DNA from: Ructibacterium gallinarum
GTDB lineage: Bacteria; Bacillota; Clostridia; Monoglobales; Monoglobaceae
DNA: 64,000 nt
Direction of reading: 5' to 3'
NCBI RefSeq assembly: GCF_014982785.1
Contig: NZ_JADCKB010000014.1
Location: 1-64,000, forward strand
Both the position numbers and the translations under genes were made by a program. Below the pieces are notes generated by a model, which made no database searches, was not told the DNA's origin, and worked only from the letters and a program-made list of their open reading frames with translations. Shown here piece after piece: positions 38,001 through 45,293 of this stretch (its first letter is position 1; each line of letters starts with the position of its first letter).

Positions 38001-39351
38001 CATCGTCGCTCAAATATTCGGGCATTCCGCTTTTCCATGTTATCTGGGAACCAAAGTCACCTGTGGAAGGAAATTCTATATCAGAAATGACTGTAATACC
38101 GTCAAAGGGTTTTGCCTGCTGCTCAAAATCATATTCCGCTTTCATTTCATCTGTGGGGCTGGTCTTTAGCACCTTGACTGTAAAGGTTCTGGAATAAGTT
38201 GCCGCCCCTTTGATTGCCGTGGCAGTCAGTGTTACTTCTTTATCATCTTCCGTAAAGGACGGCCGCATCACCGTTCCGCTCGGGTCAATCACAGATGGAT
38301 CACTGGATTCCCAATAAATATCTGTCTCACCGCTTTGTCCTTTCGACGGCAGTATCAAATTTTCCGTTACTGCATTTAAATCTGCTTCTTCCCCATTTTG
38401 ATCTTGTATCACTATACCACGTGCATCATTTACCACTAGAATCATATCCGGATCATCTTCCAGAGTCAAAACCAAGTGGGGCTGGTATTCCGGATCTACC
38501 AGAGCCTCTTTCGAGAATATATGGATACCCCAGGTTTGGTTTCCAGTATAACCTGTCACCAGACGCAAGCTAAGATACGAATCCTGCTCCCCTGCCACAG
38601 CATCAGTGATATCCATCAAAGTCGGCGTGGTATTTGATTTAATCAATAAATCCGTACCGGAATCAAAAATTTTTACTGAATTATTTGCCAGGTTTCTGGA
38701 ATTATTCCATGTAATATCCGTAGTATTGTCCGGCTTAGCATTGTTTTTGCTGCCTTCTGTCCAGCTATCATCTGAAACATAAAAGAGCTGATATTCTCTT
38801 GCATTTCTTGTATCTAGGCTCTCATCATGGCCATAGGTTACAGCAAGCTCCGCTTTACTGATGACAGTTCCAGGTTGCTGTACCTGGGACAAATCAAATT
38901 TCAAAAAAATTTCCCGGCTCAATACGCCATCCCGGGCAGCAGAAAAGTTTACTTCTGTAGCTCCAAAATTATTTCCTGCCGTGCCAACTTGAACCATTGC
39001 ATCAGCAATGACAGGAAGTTTGATAATATTTCCTTCTCCATATAACGCAACCAGATTCTCTGTTTCGCTGTTTTGAGCGCCGACTGTGTTTTCCGTCGTT
39101 TTCTCTCCATCCACCGAAACATCGCTGATTTCTGTTTCATCAGGTTCGTCTAAATCCGAAGCTGCATCCCCCTCTGTCAGAAGACCATTTGAAACTGTAT
39201 TCTCTCCGGCAGCCGCCTGGGGCATTTCTGAGACAGTTTCTGCTGTTTCAGTCTGCACTGTACTACGCAGCCCCTCTGCCGCCCCTGCCGGTACCGCAAA
39301 CAAATTCATCAGCAGCGCCAGGACGGTCAGTGCGCCTATCCCTTTTTTCAT
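32095..39351 (-). CDS. Giant SLH-anchored heparinase II/III-like polysaccharide lyase, multimodular
   Basis: A 2418-residue exported enzyme and the first gene of the locus. Approximate order: signal peptide 1-25; acidic Thr/Glu-rich stretch; DNRLRE domain 108-298 (SREIFLKFDLSQV); two atrophied Ig-like repeats 300-485; helical linker; second DNRLRE domain 694-857 (LALIKFDLSEIGG); helical FIVAR-like part about 865-935; a beta-sandwich carbohydrate-binding-like domain about 1010-1170 (ENAGFESGTDKPEYWEY). The lyase toroid follows at about 1190-1500 (GGNWLTDQSCGAAMYG; PESIRYVGAVIQ), then the lyase beta domain from about 1517 (GHGHADQGSFILYANS; MDPGIESYF; SSHAALLF). Ig-like repeats occupy about 1800-2190, a Gly/Ser linker 2197-2224, and three SLH domains 2237-2414. 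It should depolymerise a uronate polysaccharide at the cell surface. RBS AAGGAGG, 7-base spacing. Confidence 0.85.
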   Translation of the reverse strand: MKKGIGALTVLALLMNLFAVPAGAAEGLRSTVQTETAETVSEMPQAAAGENTVSNGLLTEGDAASDLDEPDETEISDVSVDGEKTTENTVGAQNSETENLVALYGEGNIIKLPVIADAMVQVGTAGNNFGATEVNFSAARDGVLSREIFLKFDLSQVQQPGTVISKAELAVTYGHDESLDTRNAREYQLFYVSDDSWTEGSKNNAKPDNTTDITWNNSRNLANNSVKIFDSGTDLLIKSNTTPTLMDITDAVAGEQDSYLSLRLVTGYTGNQTWGIHIFSKEALVDPEYQPHLVLTLEDDPDMILVVNDARGIVIQDQNGEEADLNAVTENLILPSKGQSGETDIYWESSDPSVIDPSGTVMRPSFTEDDKEVTLTATAIKGAATYSRTFTVKVLKTSPTDEMKAEYDFEQQAKPFDGITVISDIEFPSTGDFGSQITWKSGMPEYLSDDGKVNRPKDGDARVPVTVTVTNGEAVIEHEICIIVPMISDGNRSSLKASLDQVYAYALDYVGAMPEGGAPGQVASADKENALTKIENSYNSITDASTAGNIKASIEEIAGSMKELIGTAVQSDAVVDEENNALEFSAYRIQLMQDVVDGEINMMTEPEMYPASARFALQEYIDYANSVLDGTYERPFTRNRSFAEPRPDEAIQFALKRYSKTYPGYSSTMGMSEMNGWYLTQHILNDVLQTIKLSPSDDTYVQKKGENPHGSEVSMGAGNGRLALIKFDLSEIGGEISKATLQLYNATNNNNQVLLYQIPQDINAQWDEKSMTLDKWLEINQTDNMYCLEDIQPLLVQFGSGSSNTRSSLSVTNQVIAQQNADETIGFAVWDVRNPAPKYPSGFHSKEATNASLRPVLEIKINEVERSKMDEMYQKAMESADAMLESAVVGGDVGQYPAESYDALTLARDDAERIYASGDTMLTGKALVKIYDAIWNMYNTQILRQDIEPLSNTFFTEEDVIEFSNKINKYSVLQDQYNYLKQLSDEMDLTQVERLFWIMNEDHTREEINQYFKLWSSMPTTNFKVPNNTAYATLELYLPSVEHENQEDPKKVGHVWIDDISITGSGDPIVIENAGFESGTDKPEYWEYVTYQGNPQFSWESRGNYVYSGSRSIYIQNPTAEDQGGIRYTEKIPLVAGQSYSISIRNKIDEKLNRGIVPVITYYNKNDEAIGTFTTNWNNKSSTGNQLSQAQADAIVYAVEHDIYYAQKAKNRLLYSINDFCQGAEYWMMKNNRPDGIDAYGEVQGGRIMQSICTAYTLIKDSGVFTEEEYEQFMNAVEYLAKFLLDSRDRTTADPEDIVVGGNWLTDQSCGAAMYGITFPDQKDARQFLMNGSTVLYEQLKRTVYDDGGWPESIRYVGAVIQKFAPFARVINIARGDDWWGTTNLPKMFEYAINTSTPPYSYFNNQIGTPPFGDADLKNSSSIFAYCGQYYDQVAKVNPELAQWMQKMWLMSGSPMSGYSGESVALMNFFNPMEFDFGDANYPLQLGDYQSATTGVYIFRENYGRDNAKYFFTMSNDTALGHGHADQGSFILYANSVPLVMDPGIESYFTSSRGWYANTSSHAALLFTKDGKTPEAGPTTSRRDSIFSSNEMDYIRVRTTWTRVNDAIDYRNYALLENGFNAVVIWDQIDGAPNNTIFNMPVVAKSATVQGNVVTSKGFFDTNLKTTVLEPADVQITTEFKPTTPVGPKVNGENVMNYVMSTAPKDSNHLVVLEPLKSGQNSLSISELQCEDPTVTAYRLTKVDGTYAVIVANSSGYVKNVSLSSSKALIDMQTGTNYASSGGKVTVPAQGGRLTVLKSEDVKAPEPMSVEISGDAMLKIPTAGVSYGKYSANVISQYNNTLSGQTVRWSLGGNVSGVSINEETGTVTVSPEARNGAEVTITAAAGEISSSKTVRLSTVDSQRSSLVITGPDTVTMNEDGTQTSVVYEGQVLDQFGYPMEDRIVWSLYQPVDGVTVDEGVLILDPDVPVGTVVTIVAKSASSVAAVSSKTVRVAERAASSIVLNGMKYVCPPESGERSFVYTADIVDQNGNIFGDQSVTFALVDTDERISMDENGTLTLQAGIPENTEIKIEVTSKANPTLSQIFSVFTALNVPDEITLSGKSSITAPAKSSTSYHYTAKVLDYNGKEMSAPVVYQLDSNPSGVVLDQNSGVLTVRSTAVSTEFTITAAVSGFEDQIYDSIEVKLTSNNSSGVPNNPGGSGSSGGGSFGGGGGAGGSGSGSGTGNNGNGNQEIQDQPVFSDVPTEHWAYTYIEKLADLAVVNGSDDGNFYPDQSVTRAEFAQMLTKTMQLQQNGEAEFSDVAEDAWYYHAVTCMASQGLVKGYENGTFRPDANITREEMAVILDRAVLMQGIEISPETEITFTDEDAIADYAADAVKEITSLGLLQGFPDGSFGPGRNATRAEVSAVIFRSLHIFGRE

Positions 39352-39379
39352 ACAAATTCCTCCTTGTCTGATAAACTAA

Positions 39380-39425
39380 GAAAAGCAGTCTGTTATAGAG
39401 GGAACTATAAACCAAGCTGCTTTTC
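39380..39425 (-). promoter_or_regulatory. 5' leader hairpin of the polysaccharide operon
   Basis: GAAAAGCAG pairs with CTGCTTTTC, with a second inner stem (TTATAG/CTATAA). The predicted transcript start is at its edge, so the mRNA would begin with this hairpin, as also seen for the DNRLRE-protein gene in the same locus. Confidence 0.5.
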
Positions 39426-39433
39426 ATACACTG

Positions 39434-39462
39434 ATTGTAGTACACAAAGACAAAGCTGTAAA
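39434..39462 (-). promoter_or_regulatory. Sigma-A promoter of the polysaccharide operon
   Basis: Minus-strand TTTACA and TACAAT with a 17-base spacer, about 85 bases before the giant lyase start. It would drive a transcript of at least eight genes down to 20105. Confidence 0.65.
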
Positions 39463-40137
39463 CATTGTTTTTTTAGAAAATGGTGTATATTTTTTAGATG
39501 TTTCTCATTTCTCCGGTATTCCATAGAAAATCTGGAAATACCGGGAAAAAAGGCAAAGAAAATAATAGTTTTCCATACAAAAAAAGGCATAATCGAAAGG
39601 AAAACCTGCAAAAGAGGATTTCCTTTTATAAAACAAATAAATGATCGTCCATCTTTTTTTGACGGCGCACACCTGACAATCAAAAAAGTTGGTTTAAACT
39701 CCCTGAGAGGAGATATATAAATATTGGTTCGCCATTTCTTTCTTCGCAGAAAAACGAAATAAAATTTGACACAAAAAATATACGGAAAGCATTTTCACTT
39801 TACACAATTAGTTTAAAAATTTAATAAAATAAAGCTAAAATATTTTATCTGTCAAGTAAATTCGCTTTACATATTATCAAGGAGATGAACTACAACACAA
39901 GCAATCAATACAGCATAAAGCCCCTGAATTAAGTAAAGTCACATCATGTTTTCTGCCAATATAAGTACTATTTTCTTATGTTGATTTCCAGCTTCCTTAC
40001 ACAATACATTTCAAGTTCAGAATCCCAATGGACACCTTGTTTTATATAATTTTTGGATTTCTTTGTTCCATGAAACATAAAAATATGCCGCATAACATAA
40101 ATATATACAAAACAACATCGGAAAAGGAGGAGAAAAA
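39463..40137. other. AT-rich gene-free stretch
   Basis: About 675 bases between the divergent polysaccharide operon and the ylmC-like gene. Only short frames without ribosome sites are present; no tRNA, riboswitch core or strong terminator was seen. Confidence 0.6.
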
Positions 40138-40383
40138 ATGACCTATACCTTTCAAGAACTGCGTTCAAAGGAAGTCATTCATGTTGGGGACGGCGAACGC
40201 CTTGGCTTTATATCTAATTTGGAACTGGATGCTGTAACCGGGCGAGTGATTTCCATTAGCGTCCCTGGAGGATACAAAGCTTTCGGTCTGCTCGGAAAAG
40301 AACCCGACCGCGTGATTCCCTGGGAAAAAATAAAAAAAATAGGCGATGACCTGGTCATTGTGGAAAATCTACACAAAAGCTAA
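40138..40383 (+). CDS. YlmC/YmxH-family PRC-barrel sporulation protein
   Basis: An 81-residue PRC-barrel protein. The pattern ELRSKEVIHV, GFISNLELD and PDRVIPWEKIKKIGDDLVIV is characteristic of the small YlmC/YmxH proteins that spore-forming Firmicutes express during sporulation; their biochemical role is not established. RBS AAGGAGGAG, ATG after 7 bases. It stands alone, followed by a hairpin. The family call is firm; the choice between YlmC and YmxH subgroups is not. Confidence 0.85.
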   Translation: MTYTFQELRSKEVIHVGDGERLGFISNLELDAVTGRVISISVPGGYKAFGLLGKEPDRVIPWEKIKKIGDDLVIVENLHKS

Positions 40384-40409
40384 CTTTGGTAAAGCGAGCA
40401 GGACAAAAC

Positions 40410-40449
40410 AAAACTCCCATAAAACAGCAACTGTTTTTTTGGGAGTTTT
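40410..40449. terminator. Bidirectional terminator after ylmC-like gene
   Basis: AAAACTCCC pairs with GGGAGTTTT, with an inner stem AAAACAG/CTGTTTT, between the ends of two convergent genes; A-run and T-run serve both strands. Confidence 0.8.
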
Positions 40450-40473
40450 ATAATACTATACATACATTTCAGC

Positions 40474-40980
40474 TTATGCCTCTTCCTCTGGTAAAGCAGT
40501 AGGAACCTGCTGTTCGTGTCCACCACGCAGCTCACTGCGGTTATTGCGTACAATGGCTACACATTGCTCCATTTCTTTCATGGAACCCAAAACAACCTTT
40601 TCCACCGTTTCCAAAAGATTGTCTGAATAATTATAGGCGGAATCAGAAATGGCCTGTGCCTCAGCCTGGGCACGCTCTACAATTTGTTTTCCTTGGGCAA
40701 TGGCTTGTTTGGTGATCTCGTTTTCATCTACCATAGATACTGCTTTTTTCTCTACAGTTTTAATAATTTCATCTGCCTCAGCCTGCGCTTCCTGCAAAAT
40801 CCGCTGCCGTTCTTCCTTAATCCATTTCGCTTGCTTTAAATCTTCCGGAAGCTTCAGTTTCAGTTCCTGTAACACATCAAGCAGCTCGTCCCGTTCTAAA
40901 ATACAGCGGCCAGAAAACGGCACCGAAGCCCCTTTATCAATAATATCCTCTAATTCATCTAATAATTCTAAAGCATCCAT
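40474..40980 (-). CDS. Coiled-coil protein conserved beside coaD/rsmD
   Basis: A 168-residue charged protein. After a short N-terminal part (FSGRCILERDELLDVLQEL) it forms a long helical coiled coil (residues about 45-130, rich in Glu, Lys, Ala and Gln), with a polar tail ending in PEEEA. This resembles DivIVA or ATP synthase subunit b/E-like coiled coils, and database entries from Clostridia often call such genes ATPase for that reason. A function in cell division or envelope is possible but not shown. AGGAGG precedes ATG. It follows coaD by 42 bases on the same strand, so it is probably co-transcribed with rsmD and coaD. Confidence 0.7.
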   Translation of the reverse strand: MDALELLDELEDIIDKGASVPFSGRCILERDELLDVLQELKLKLPEDLKQAKWIKEERQRILQEAQAEADEIIKTVEKKAVSMVDENEITKQAIAQGKQIVERAQAEAQAISDSAYNYSDNLLETVEKVVLGSMKEMEQCVAIVRNNRSELRGGHEQQVPTALPEEEA

Positions 40981-41022
40981 TTTGGCTACCTCCTAAAATA
41001 ATAATGGGATATGAAAACACGG

Positions 41023-41505
41023 CTACCGTTCGGCACACCGCTTATTTATAACAGGAATCAATGCCTCAGGCACCAGGCCGTTCAAAGGGCCGCCATATTT
41101 GGCAATTTCTTTCACAATACTGGAGCTTAAAAACATGTAGTCTTTACTCGTAGGGATAAACAATGTCTCAATATCCCGATATAATGCATGGTTCGTTAAC
41201 GCCATCTGAAACTCGTATTCAAAATCCGACATAGCACGGATTCCTTTAATGATAACAGTTGCACCAACTTGCTTCATAAAATCCACCAACAGCCCAGAAA
41301 AAGAATGTACTTCCACATTTGGCAGATCCGCGACCGCGGTCTTTAAAAGAGCCACTCTCTCCTCCACCGTAAACGCCGGTTTTTTTGTATGATTAACCAG
41401 CACAGCTACAATCACCCGGTCAAACAACTTGGCAGATCTCGCGATCACGTCCAAATGGCCATTGGTACAGGGATCGAAGCTTCCCGGATAAACAACTGTT
41501 TTCAT
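41023..41505 (-). CDS. coaD: Phosphopantetheine adenylyltransferase
   Basis: A 160-residue nucleotidyltransferase that makes dephospho-CoA from 4'-phosphopantetheine and ATP, the fourth step of CoA synthesis, in the cytosol. Diagnostic segments are [16 protein letters not shown] with the TxGH-type ATP motif, [15 protein letters not shown], and [17 protein letters not shown]. The length is normal. It begins 4 bases after rsmD, the standard rsmD-coaD pairing in Firmicutes. Confidence 0.97.
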   Translation of the reverse strand: MKTVVYPGSFDPCTNGHLDVIARSAKLFDRVIVAVLVNHTKKPAFTVEERVALLKTAVADLPNVEVHSFSGLLVDFMKQVGATVIIKGIRAMSDFEYEFQMALTNHALYRDIETLFIPTSKDYMFLSSSIVKEIAKYGGPLNGLVPEALIPVINKRCAER

Positions 41506-41509
41506 AGTT

Positions 41510-42046
41510 TCACCCCTGCAGTATGGTAATTACAGTTTTGCCGTAAACCGCTGTCTTTTTACAAGAAAAGAAGGAATCCGGCACTACCTCTCCTGCTTTT
41601 TCCGTTTCAACGGTCAAAATGCCGCCCGGAGCAAGCAGTCCATATTGATCAATTCGCTGTAAAACCGGCATAAGGAATCCTTTGTTATAAGGCGGATCCA
41701 AAAATATTAAGTCAAAACGCCGGTCACAATGTTCTAAATACGAAAGCGCATCTAAAACAACTACCTCTGCTCTGCCGTCAAACCCGGCTCGGCAAAGATT
41801 TTCCTGGGTTAACGCTGCTGCCTTTCTGCTTTTTTCCGTAAAAACACAATGCTCGCATCCGCGGCTTAAAGCTTCTATTCCAAGGGCACCACTGCCGGCA
41901 AAAAGATCCAAAACCGATGGAACCGGCAAATGAAACTGGATAATATTAAAGAGGGATTCTTTGACACGGTCGGTGGTAGGACGCGTATCCAAACCATCGG
42001 GATTTTTCAAATGAAGTCCTCTGCGCGTACCGGCAATGATCCGCAA
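41510..42046 (-). CDS. rsmD: 16S rRNA (guanine966-N2)-methyltransferase
   Basis: A 178-residue SAM-dependent methyltransferase that modifies G966 of 16S rRNA. Motif I is [18 protein letters not shown] and the catalytic NPPY-type motif appears as FLDPPYNKG. The start is taken as TTG at 42046, giving [10 protein letters not shown] at the N-terminus as in other RsmD proteins, with GGGAGG 7 bases upstream; the longer frame to 42070 would include the ribosome site itself. Followed directly by coaD. Confidence 0.95.
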   Translation of the reverse strand: MRIIAGTRRGLHLKNPDGLDTRPTTDRVKESLFNIIQFHLPVPSVLDLFAGSGALGIEALSRGCEHCVFTEKSRKAAALTQENLCRAGFDGRAEVVVLDALSYLEHCDRRFDLIFLDPPYNKGFLMPVLQRIDQYGLLAPGGILTVETEKAGEVVPDSFFSCKKTAVYGKTVITILQG

Positions 42047-42227
42047 AATATGATCCTCCCTAACCCTCAAAATTAATAAATAAATACACTTATTATTTAT
42101 ATCTTAATTCGGTAAATTTGTCAAGTGCTTTTTATGACAAAAATGCATCTGTTTTTCGCATGCAGGCGTACCAGAATACACATATGCATTTTTATACATT
42201 TACAACAGCCAAATAAAAAAGAAAAGA

Positions 42228-42428
42228 AAAAGCCCCACCGTGCCGTGATGAAAAGGTTTAGTAAAAACCTGGAATCCAGGTGGGGAAACGCCCAAAAACA
42301 TTACAAGTCCACTGGATGCATAAGCATGAGGCATGTGCGCCGCTTTTGGAGACAAGACCCCTTCGTAAATGTGTTGGTTTTACATTGTAACCTTTATCAC
42401 AAACAAAGCAGGGATTTCTCTTTTTCTA
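42228..42428 (+). ncRNA. ssrS: Probable 6S RNA
   Basis: About 200 bases fold into one long rod. GTGATGAAAAGGTTTA near the 5' end pairs with TAACCTTTATCAC near the 3' end, outer A-rich and T-rich arms (AGAAAAG with CTTTTTCT) close it, and the rest folds back with CCCAAAA/TTTTGG and GGGG/CCCC steps. The segment AACCTGGAATCCAGGTGGGG with the CCGTGATG before it resembles the conserved part of Firmicute 6S RNAs. 6S RNA binds sigma-A RNA polymerase and lowers transcription in stationary phase. The opposite strand could also fold, so orientation rests on the motif. Confidence 0.55.
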
Positions 42429-42520
42429 TGTCTATTATAACATAAAATTCAGAAAATACAAGTAGTTCCCGCATTTTTTTTGAAAAAGGATAAAATTTCT
42501 AATCTTTGACATGAGCAAAA

Positions 42521-43147
42521 TTATTCTCCCATCGCCATATTTGCGTAAGAAACAATTAATTCTGCCGTCTGGTCAATCGATATCTTTGAAGTATCTAAAG
42601 AAATGTGATAATTATCCGCATTCCCCCATACCTTATTGGTGTAAAAATTATAGAAAGAACTTCTTCGTTTATCCGTTTTGGTAATTAAATTTTCAGCTTC
42701 TTTTTCCTTCATCTGATACAGCTCCATCACCCGCCGGACACGCCATTCAAGATCGGCATGAACAAAAACATTCACCAGCCTCTTTTGTTCTCTCAGAATA
42801 TAATCAGAACAACGTCCAACAATTACACAGGAATGCTCCTCCGCTAAATTCCTGATCACCTGAGACTGGATGCGAAAAATTCCATCGGAATTTAAAACAT
42901 CACCATAACGGTAATAGGTTCCGCGCCCAGACTGAATTCCCATCACCAGTGAATACAGCAAACTATTGGTCGGCTTTTCTTCGATCCCGTCAAACAGGGT
43001 TTCTGAAAGCCCGCTTTCCTTGGCGGCAATTGCAATCAGTTCTTTATCATAAAAAGCTGTTCCCATCAACTCAGAAACTTTTTTTGCCACGTCCCGCCCG
43101 CCTGAGCCGAACTGCCGGGCAATCGTAATAATTTTATTTTGCGACAT
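42521..43147 (-). CDS. Cytidylate kinase-like protein
   Basis: A 208-residue P-loop kinase of the cytidylate-kinase-like family. The P-loop is ARQFGSGGRDVAKKV, followed by FYDKELIAIAAKESG, CVIVGRCSDYIL and a lid-like RVRRVMELYQM region. Unlike Cmk proper (about 220 residues, P-loop GPAGSGKST), the Walker Lys is replaced by Arg in the GGRD turn, which is typical of this paralogous family; its substrate is unknown. Start 43147 has TGGAGG 7 bases upstream; the longer frame (43168) overlaps that site. It stands alone between the 6S RNA and spoIID. Confidence 0.8.
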   Translation of the reverse strand: MSQNKIITIARQFGSGGRDVAKKVSELMGTAFYDKELIAIAAKESGLSETLFDGIEEKPTNSLLYSLVMGIQSGRGTYYRYGDVLNSDGIFRIQSQVIRNLAEEHSCVIVGRCSDYILREQKRLVNVFVHADLEWRVRRVMELYQMKEKEAENLITKTDKRRSSFYNFYTNKVWGNADNYHISLDTSKISIDQTAELIVSYANMAMGE

Positions 43148-43269
43148 TATCATACCTCCAAAAACCACAATCTTTTTCTTTTGTGATATTATACCATAAA
43201 AATAGGAAAAGTTAAATAGAAACCATAAGAAAACTTAGGGTAAATGTTAACAAAATCCACAAAAGAATT

Positions 43270-44310
43270 TTATGCTTTATGATAAAGGGAAGCAAGTGTA
43301 ACGCCAGAATAATAATGCATCAATATTTCCTGATAATTTTTACCTTCTCCTGCCATAGCACCTGCACCGAACTGACTCATACCAACACCATGCCCATACC
43401 CGGTAACTTCAAACACCGCCTGCTCTTCTTCGAACCGAAGATTAAAGTGTGCGCTTCGCAGTCCAAACATACTGCGGATTTCCGTACCTTTAAAAATTTC
43501 TCCGCCCAATTCAATGGTTGCAACACTCCCGCCTTGGGTATAGGTTACCTTGCCAAGCATGGAAGATAAAGGTTCTTTCAGAGAAATTTGAGGCCGCGCC
43601 CCCTTTAATACAGTATAAAAGGCTTCTTTGGGATAAAACACCCGGCTTCTGTAACCGTCAGCCCGGCTATCTTCTTCGCTGGGCACTGACTGAAGATATG
43701 GCAAAGCAGTACCCCAAACATCTTCCGCCGTCTCCGTCTGCCCGCTGCTGACTGCATAAAAGAAAGTTTTTGCTACTTTATTATCATAAATCAAATATTC
43801 ACCACGGGTTTCCTGAACGGCTTCCAGAATCTTTTGTTCATAATCATCAGCAAATCTAGCATCCCAACGTTTTTTTGTATCAGAAAGGGCAGTCCAATTT
43901 TTACAATGGCTATAATCCGTACAGAGCAGTGCTCCGTGATGTTCCTCAGGAATACCGTTTTGCAGATAGCCGGCTATTTTACTCAGCATATAGCTTCGTG
44001 CCGCAACCGCCTGAGCCTTTAATGCTTCTTTAGGATAGGACGGTGGCATCTCCTCTGCCACAATACCAGCAACATAATCCTCAAAATCCATAGTAACCGT
44101 TTCCCCGGAAGCCGTTATGTACAGGCTAATTTGATAAGGATCCTGCATTACCGCCGTAGTTACTGCATCCCCCTCTTGCTCCGGTACAATATCCGCTGCG
44201 GCAGGCACCTCTTTCTCCCGCTGAAACAACCCAGCTACAGGGACAAGAACAGACGGAATCAAAAAAACAGCAACACAGATAACGAAAAACCCCAAAACAA
44301 TTTTTTTCAT
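43270..44310 (-). CDS. spoIID: Stage II sporulation protein D
   Basis: A 346-residue membrane-anchored lytic transglycosylase needed for engulfment of the forespore. An N-terminal signal anchor (IVLGFFVICVAVFLIPSVL) is followed by the SpoIID domain: FEDYVAGIVAEEMPPSY with the catalytic Glu, ALKAQAVAARSYML, TFFYAVSSGQTETAEDVWG, and GYGHGVGMSQFGA near the end. The length matches B. subtilis SpoIID. RBS AAGGAGG. A CATAAAT...CAATATAT pair on the minus strand, about 50 bases upstream, resembles a sigma-E promoter, as expected for this mother-cell gene. The usual spoIIIAA-neighbourhood is absent. Confidence 0.93.
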   Translation of the reverse strand: MKKIVLGFFVICVAVFLIPSVLVPVAGLFQREKEVPAAADIVPEQEGDAVTTAVMQDPYQISLYITASGETVTMDFEDYVAGIVAEEMPPSYPKEALKAQAVAARSYMLSKIAGYLQNGIPEEHHGALLCTDYSHCKNWTALSDTKKRWDARFADDYEQKILEAVQETRGEYLIYDNKVAKTFFYAVSSGQTETAEDVWGTALPYLQSVPSEEDSRADGYRSRVFYPKEAFYTVLKGARPQISLKEPLSSMLGKVTYTQGGSVATIELGGEIFKGTEIRSMFGLRSAHFNLRFEEEQAVFEVTGYGHGVGMSQFGAGAMAGEGKNYQEILMHYYSGVTLASLYHKA

Positions 44311-44389
44311 AATGGTTTCCTCCTTAAAAACAGCTTGTCTTAATATATTGTTACAATTCCATATTTATGAAAAAAAATGGGAAATATGC

Positions 44390-44418
44390 TTGACAACCCG
44401 CGAAATTTATAATATAAT
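44390..44418 (+). promoter_or_regulatory. Sigma-A promoter of rpsF-ssb-rpsR
   Basis: TTGACA and TATAAT, both perfect, separated by 17 bases, about 80 bases upstream of rpsF. Confidence 0.85.
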
Positions 44419-44442
44419 AACCAAGTTGTATTGACAAAAATC

Positions 44443-44467
44443 CTTACTCCTTATCAGATAAGGGGTC
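44443..44467 (+). promoter_or_regulatory. Leader hairpin before rpsF, possible S6:S18 autoregulation site
   Basis: CTCCTTATC pairs with GATAAGGGG in the 5' leader, just upstream of the ribosome site. S6:S18 leaders are known in this position in many bacteria, but the CCG bulge that defines them is not evident here. Confidence 0.3.
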
Positions 44468-44494
44468 AGAGTCCAGAAGGAGGTGACTTATATC

Positions 44495-44794
44495 ATGGCA
44501 GAAATCATCAACAAGTATGAAACGATTTTTGTAATCGATTCAACCAAAACTGAGGATGAGATTACGGCTTTGATCGAAAAGTTTAAGTCATTGATCGAAA
44601 AATACGGCGAGATTGAAAGTGTTGACGACTGGGGCAAACGCAGACTCGCATATCCGATCAACGATTTGACCGAAGGTTATTATGTTTTGGTCAACTTTAA
44701 ATCAAAACCTGATTTTCCCGCCGAACTCGAACGTGTTTACGGAATCACAGATGGTATCATCAGAGATATCGTTGTAAAGCGTGAGGAGGATTAG
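44495..44794 (+). CDS. rpsF: 30S ribosomal protein S6
   Basis: A 99-residue S6 protein that pairs with S18 in the small subunit. It has the family opening YETIFVIDST and WGKRRLAYPINDLTEGYYVLVNF. The ATG at 44495 is used; the GTG at 44483 in the same frame lies within AGGAGGTGA. First gene of the classic rpsF-ssb-rpsR operon. Confidence 0.97.
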   Translation: MAEIINKYETIFVIDSTKTEDEITALIEKFKSLIEKYGEIESVDDWGKRRLAYPINDLTEGYYVLVNFKSKPDFPAELERVYGITDGIIRDIVVKREED

Positions 44795-44797
44795 TCT

Positions 44798-45268
44798 ATG
44801 ATTAATAAAGCAATATTAATGGGCAGACTCACACGGGATCCCGAACTGCGGCATACGAGCTCGGGAACACCGGTTTGCAGTTTCAGCATTGCCATTGACA
44901 ACGGATATGGCGACAAACGGCAAACCGATTTTATTAATTGCGTCGCATGGAACAAAACCGCTGAATTTGTCAGCAATTATTTTTCCAAAGGGAAAATGAT
45001 TATTGTAATTGGCCGGATTGCGACGCGGACTTGGGAAGGTCAGGACGGCAAAAAGAATTATGCCACGGAGGTAGTAGCCAGCGAAGTAAGCTTTGGAGAG
45101 AGCAAACGCAGCCAGGACGGCAGCTCCTATCAGCCGGGTTCCGGCGCAGATATGGCTCAATCCGCACCCTCAGTGCCAGAAGCACCCGCTGTGCCCTCCT
45201 ATCCGGGAACAGCCGCAGAGGATGCATTTACCCCTCTGCTTGATACCGATGATGATCTTCCGTTTTAA
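44798..45268 (+). CDS. ssb: Single-stranded DNA-binding protein
   Basis: A 156-residue SSB. An OB fold (residues 1-105: INKAILMGRLTRDPELR, FINCVAWNKTAEFVSNYF, GRIATRTWEGQDGKKNYATE) is followed by a Gly/Pro/Ala/Ser-rich linker and the acidic tip DTDDDLPF, which docks replication and repair proteins. It starts 3 bases after rpsF, as is typical. Confidence 0.97.
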   Translation: MINKAILMGRLTRDPELRHTSSGTPVCSFSIAIDNGYGDKRQTDFINCVAWNKTAEFVSNYFSKGKMIIVIGRIATRTWEGQDGKKNYATEVVASEVSFGESKRSQDGSSYQPGSGADMAQSAPSVPEAPAVPSYPGTAAEDAFTPLLDTDDDLPF

Positions 45269-45293
45269 TTTGATTTAAAGGAGGCGAATCAAA

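Noticed and set aside
15428-39351. Missing importer ATPase seen as gene loss
   Set aside because: Carbohydrate importers of this class normally share an MsmX-type ATPase encoded elsewhere, so the absence is expected.
39364-39720. 118-codon plus-strand frame upstream of the giant lyase
   Set aside because: No ribosome site, basic low-complexity product, and it runs across the leader and promoter of the divergent operon.
39968-40168. 66-codon minus-strand frame before the ylmC-like gene
   Set aside because: No ribosome site and it overlaps the ribosome site of the real gene.
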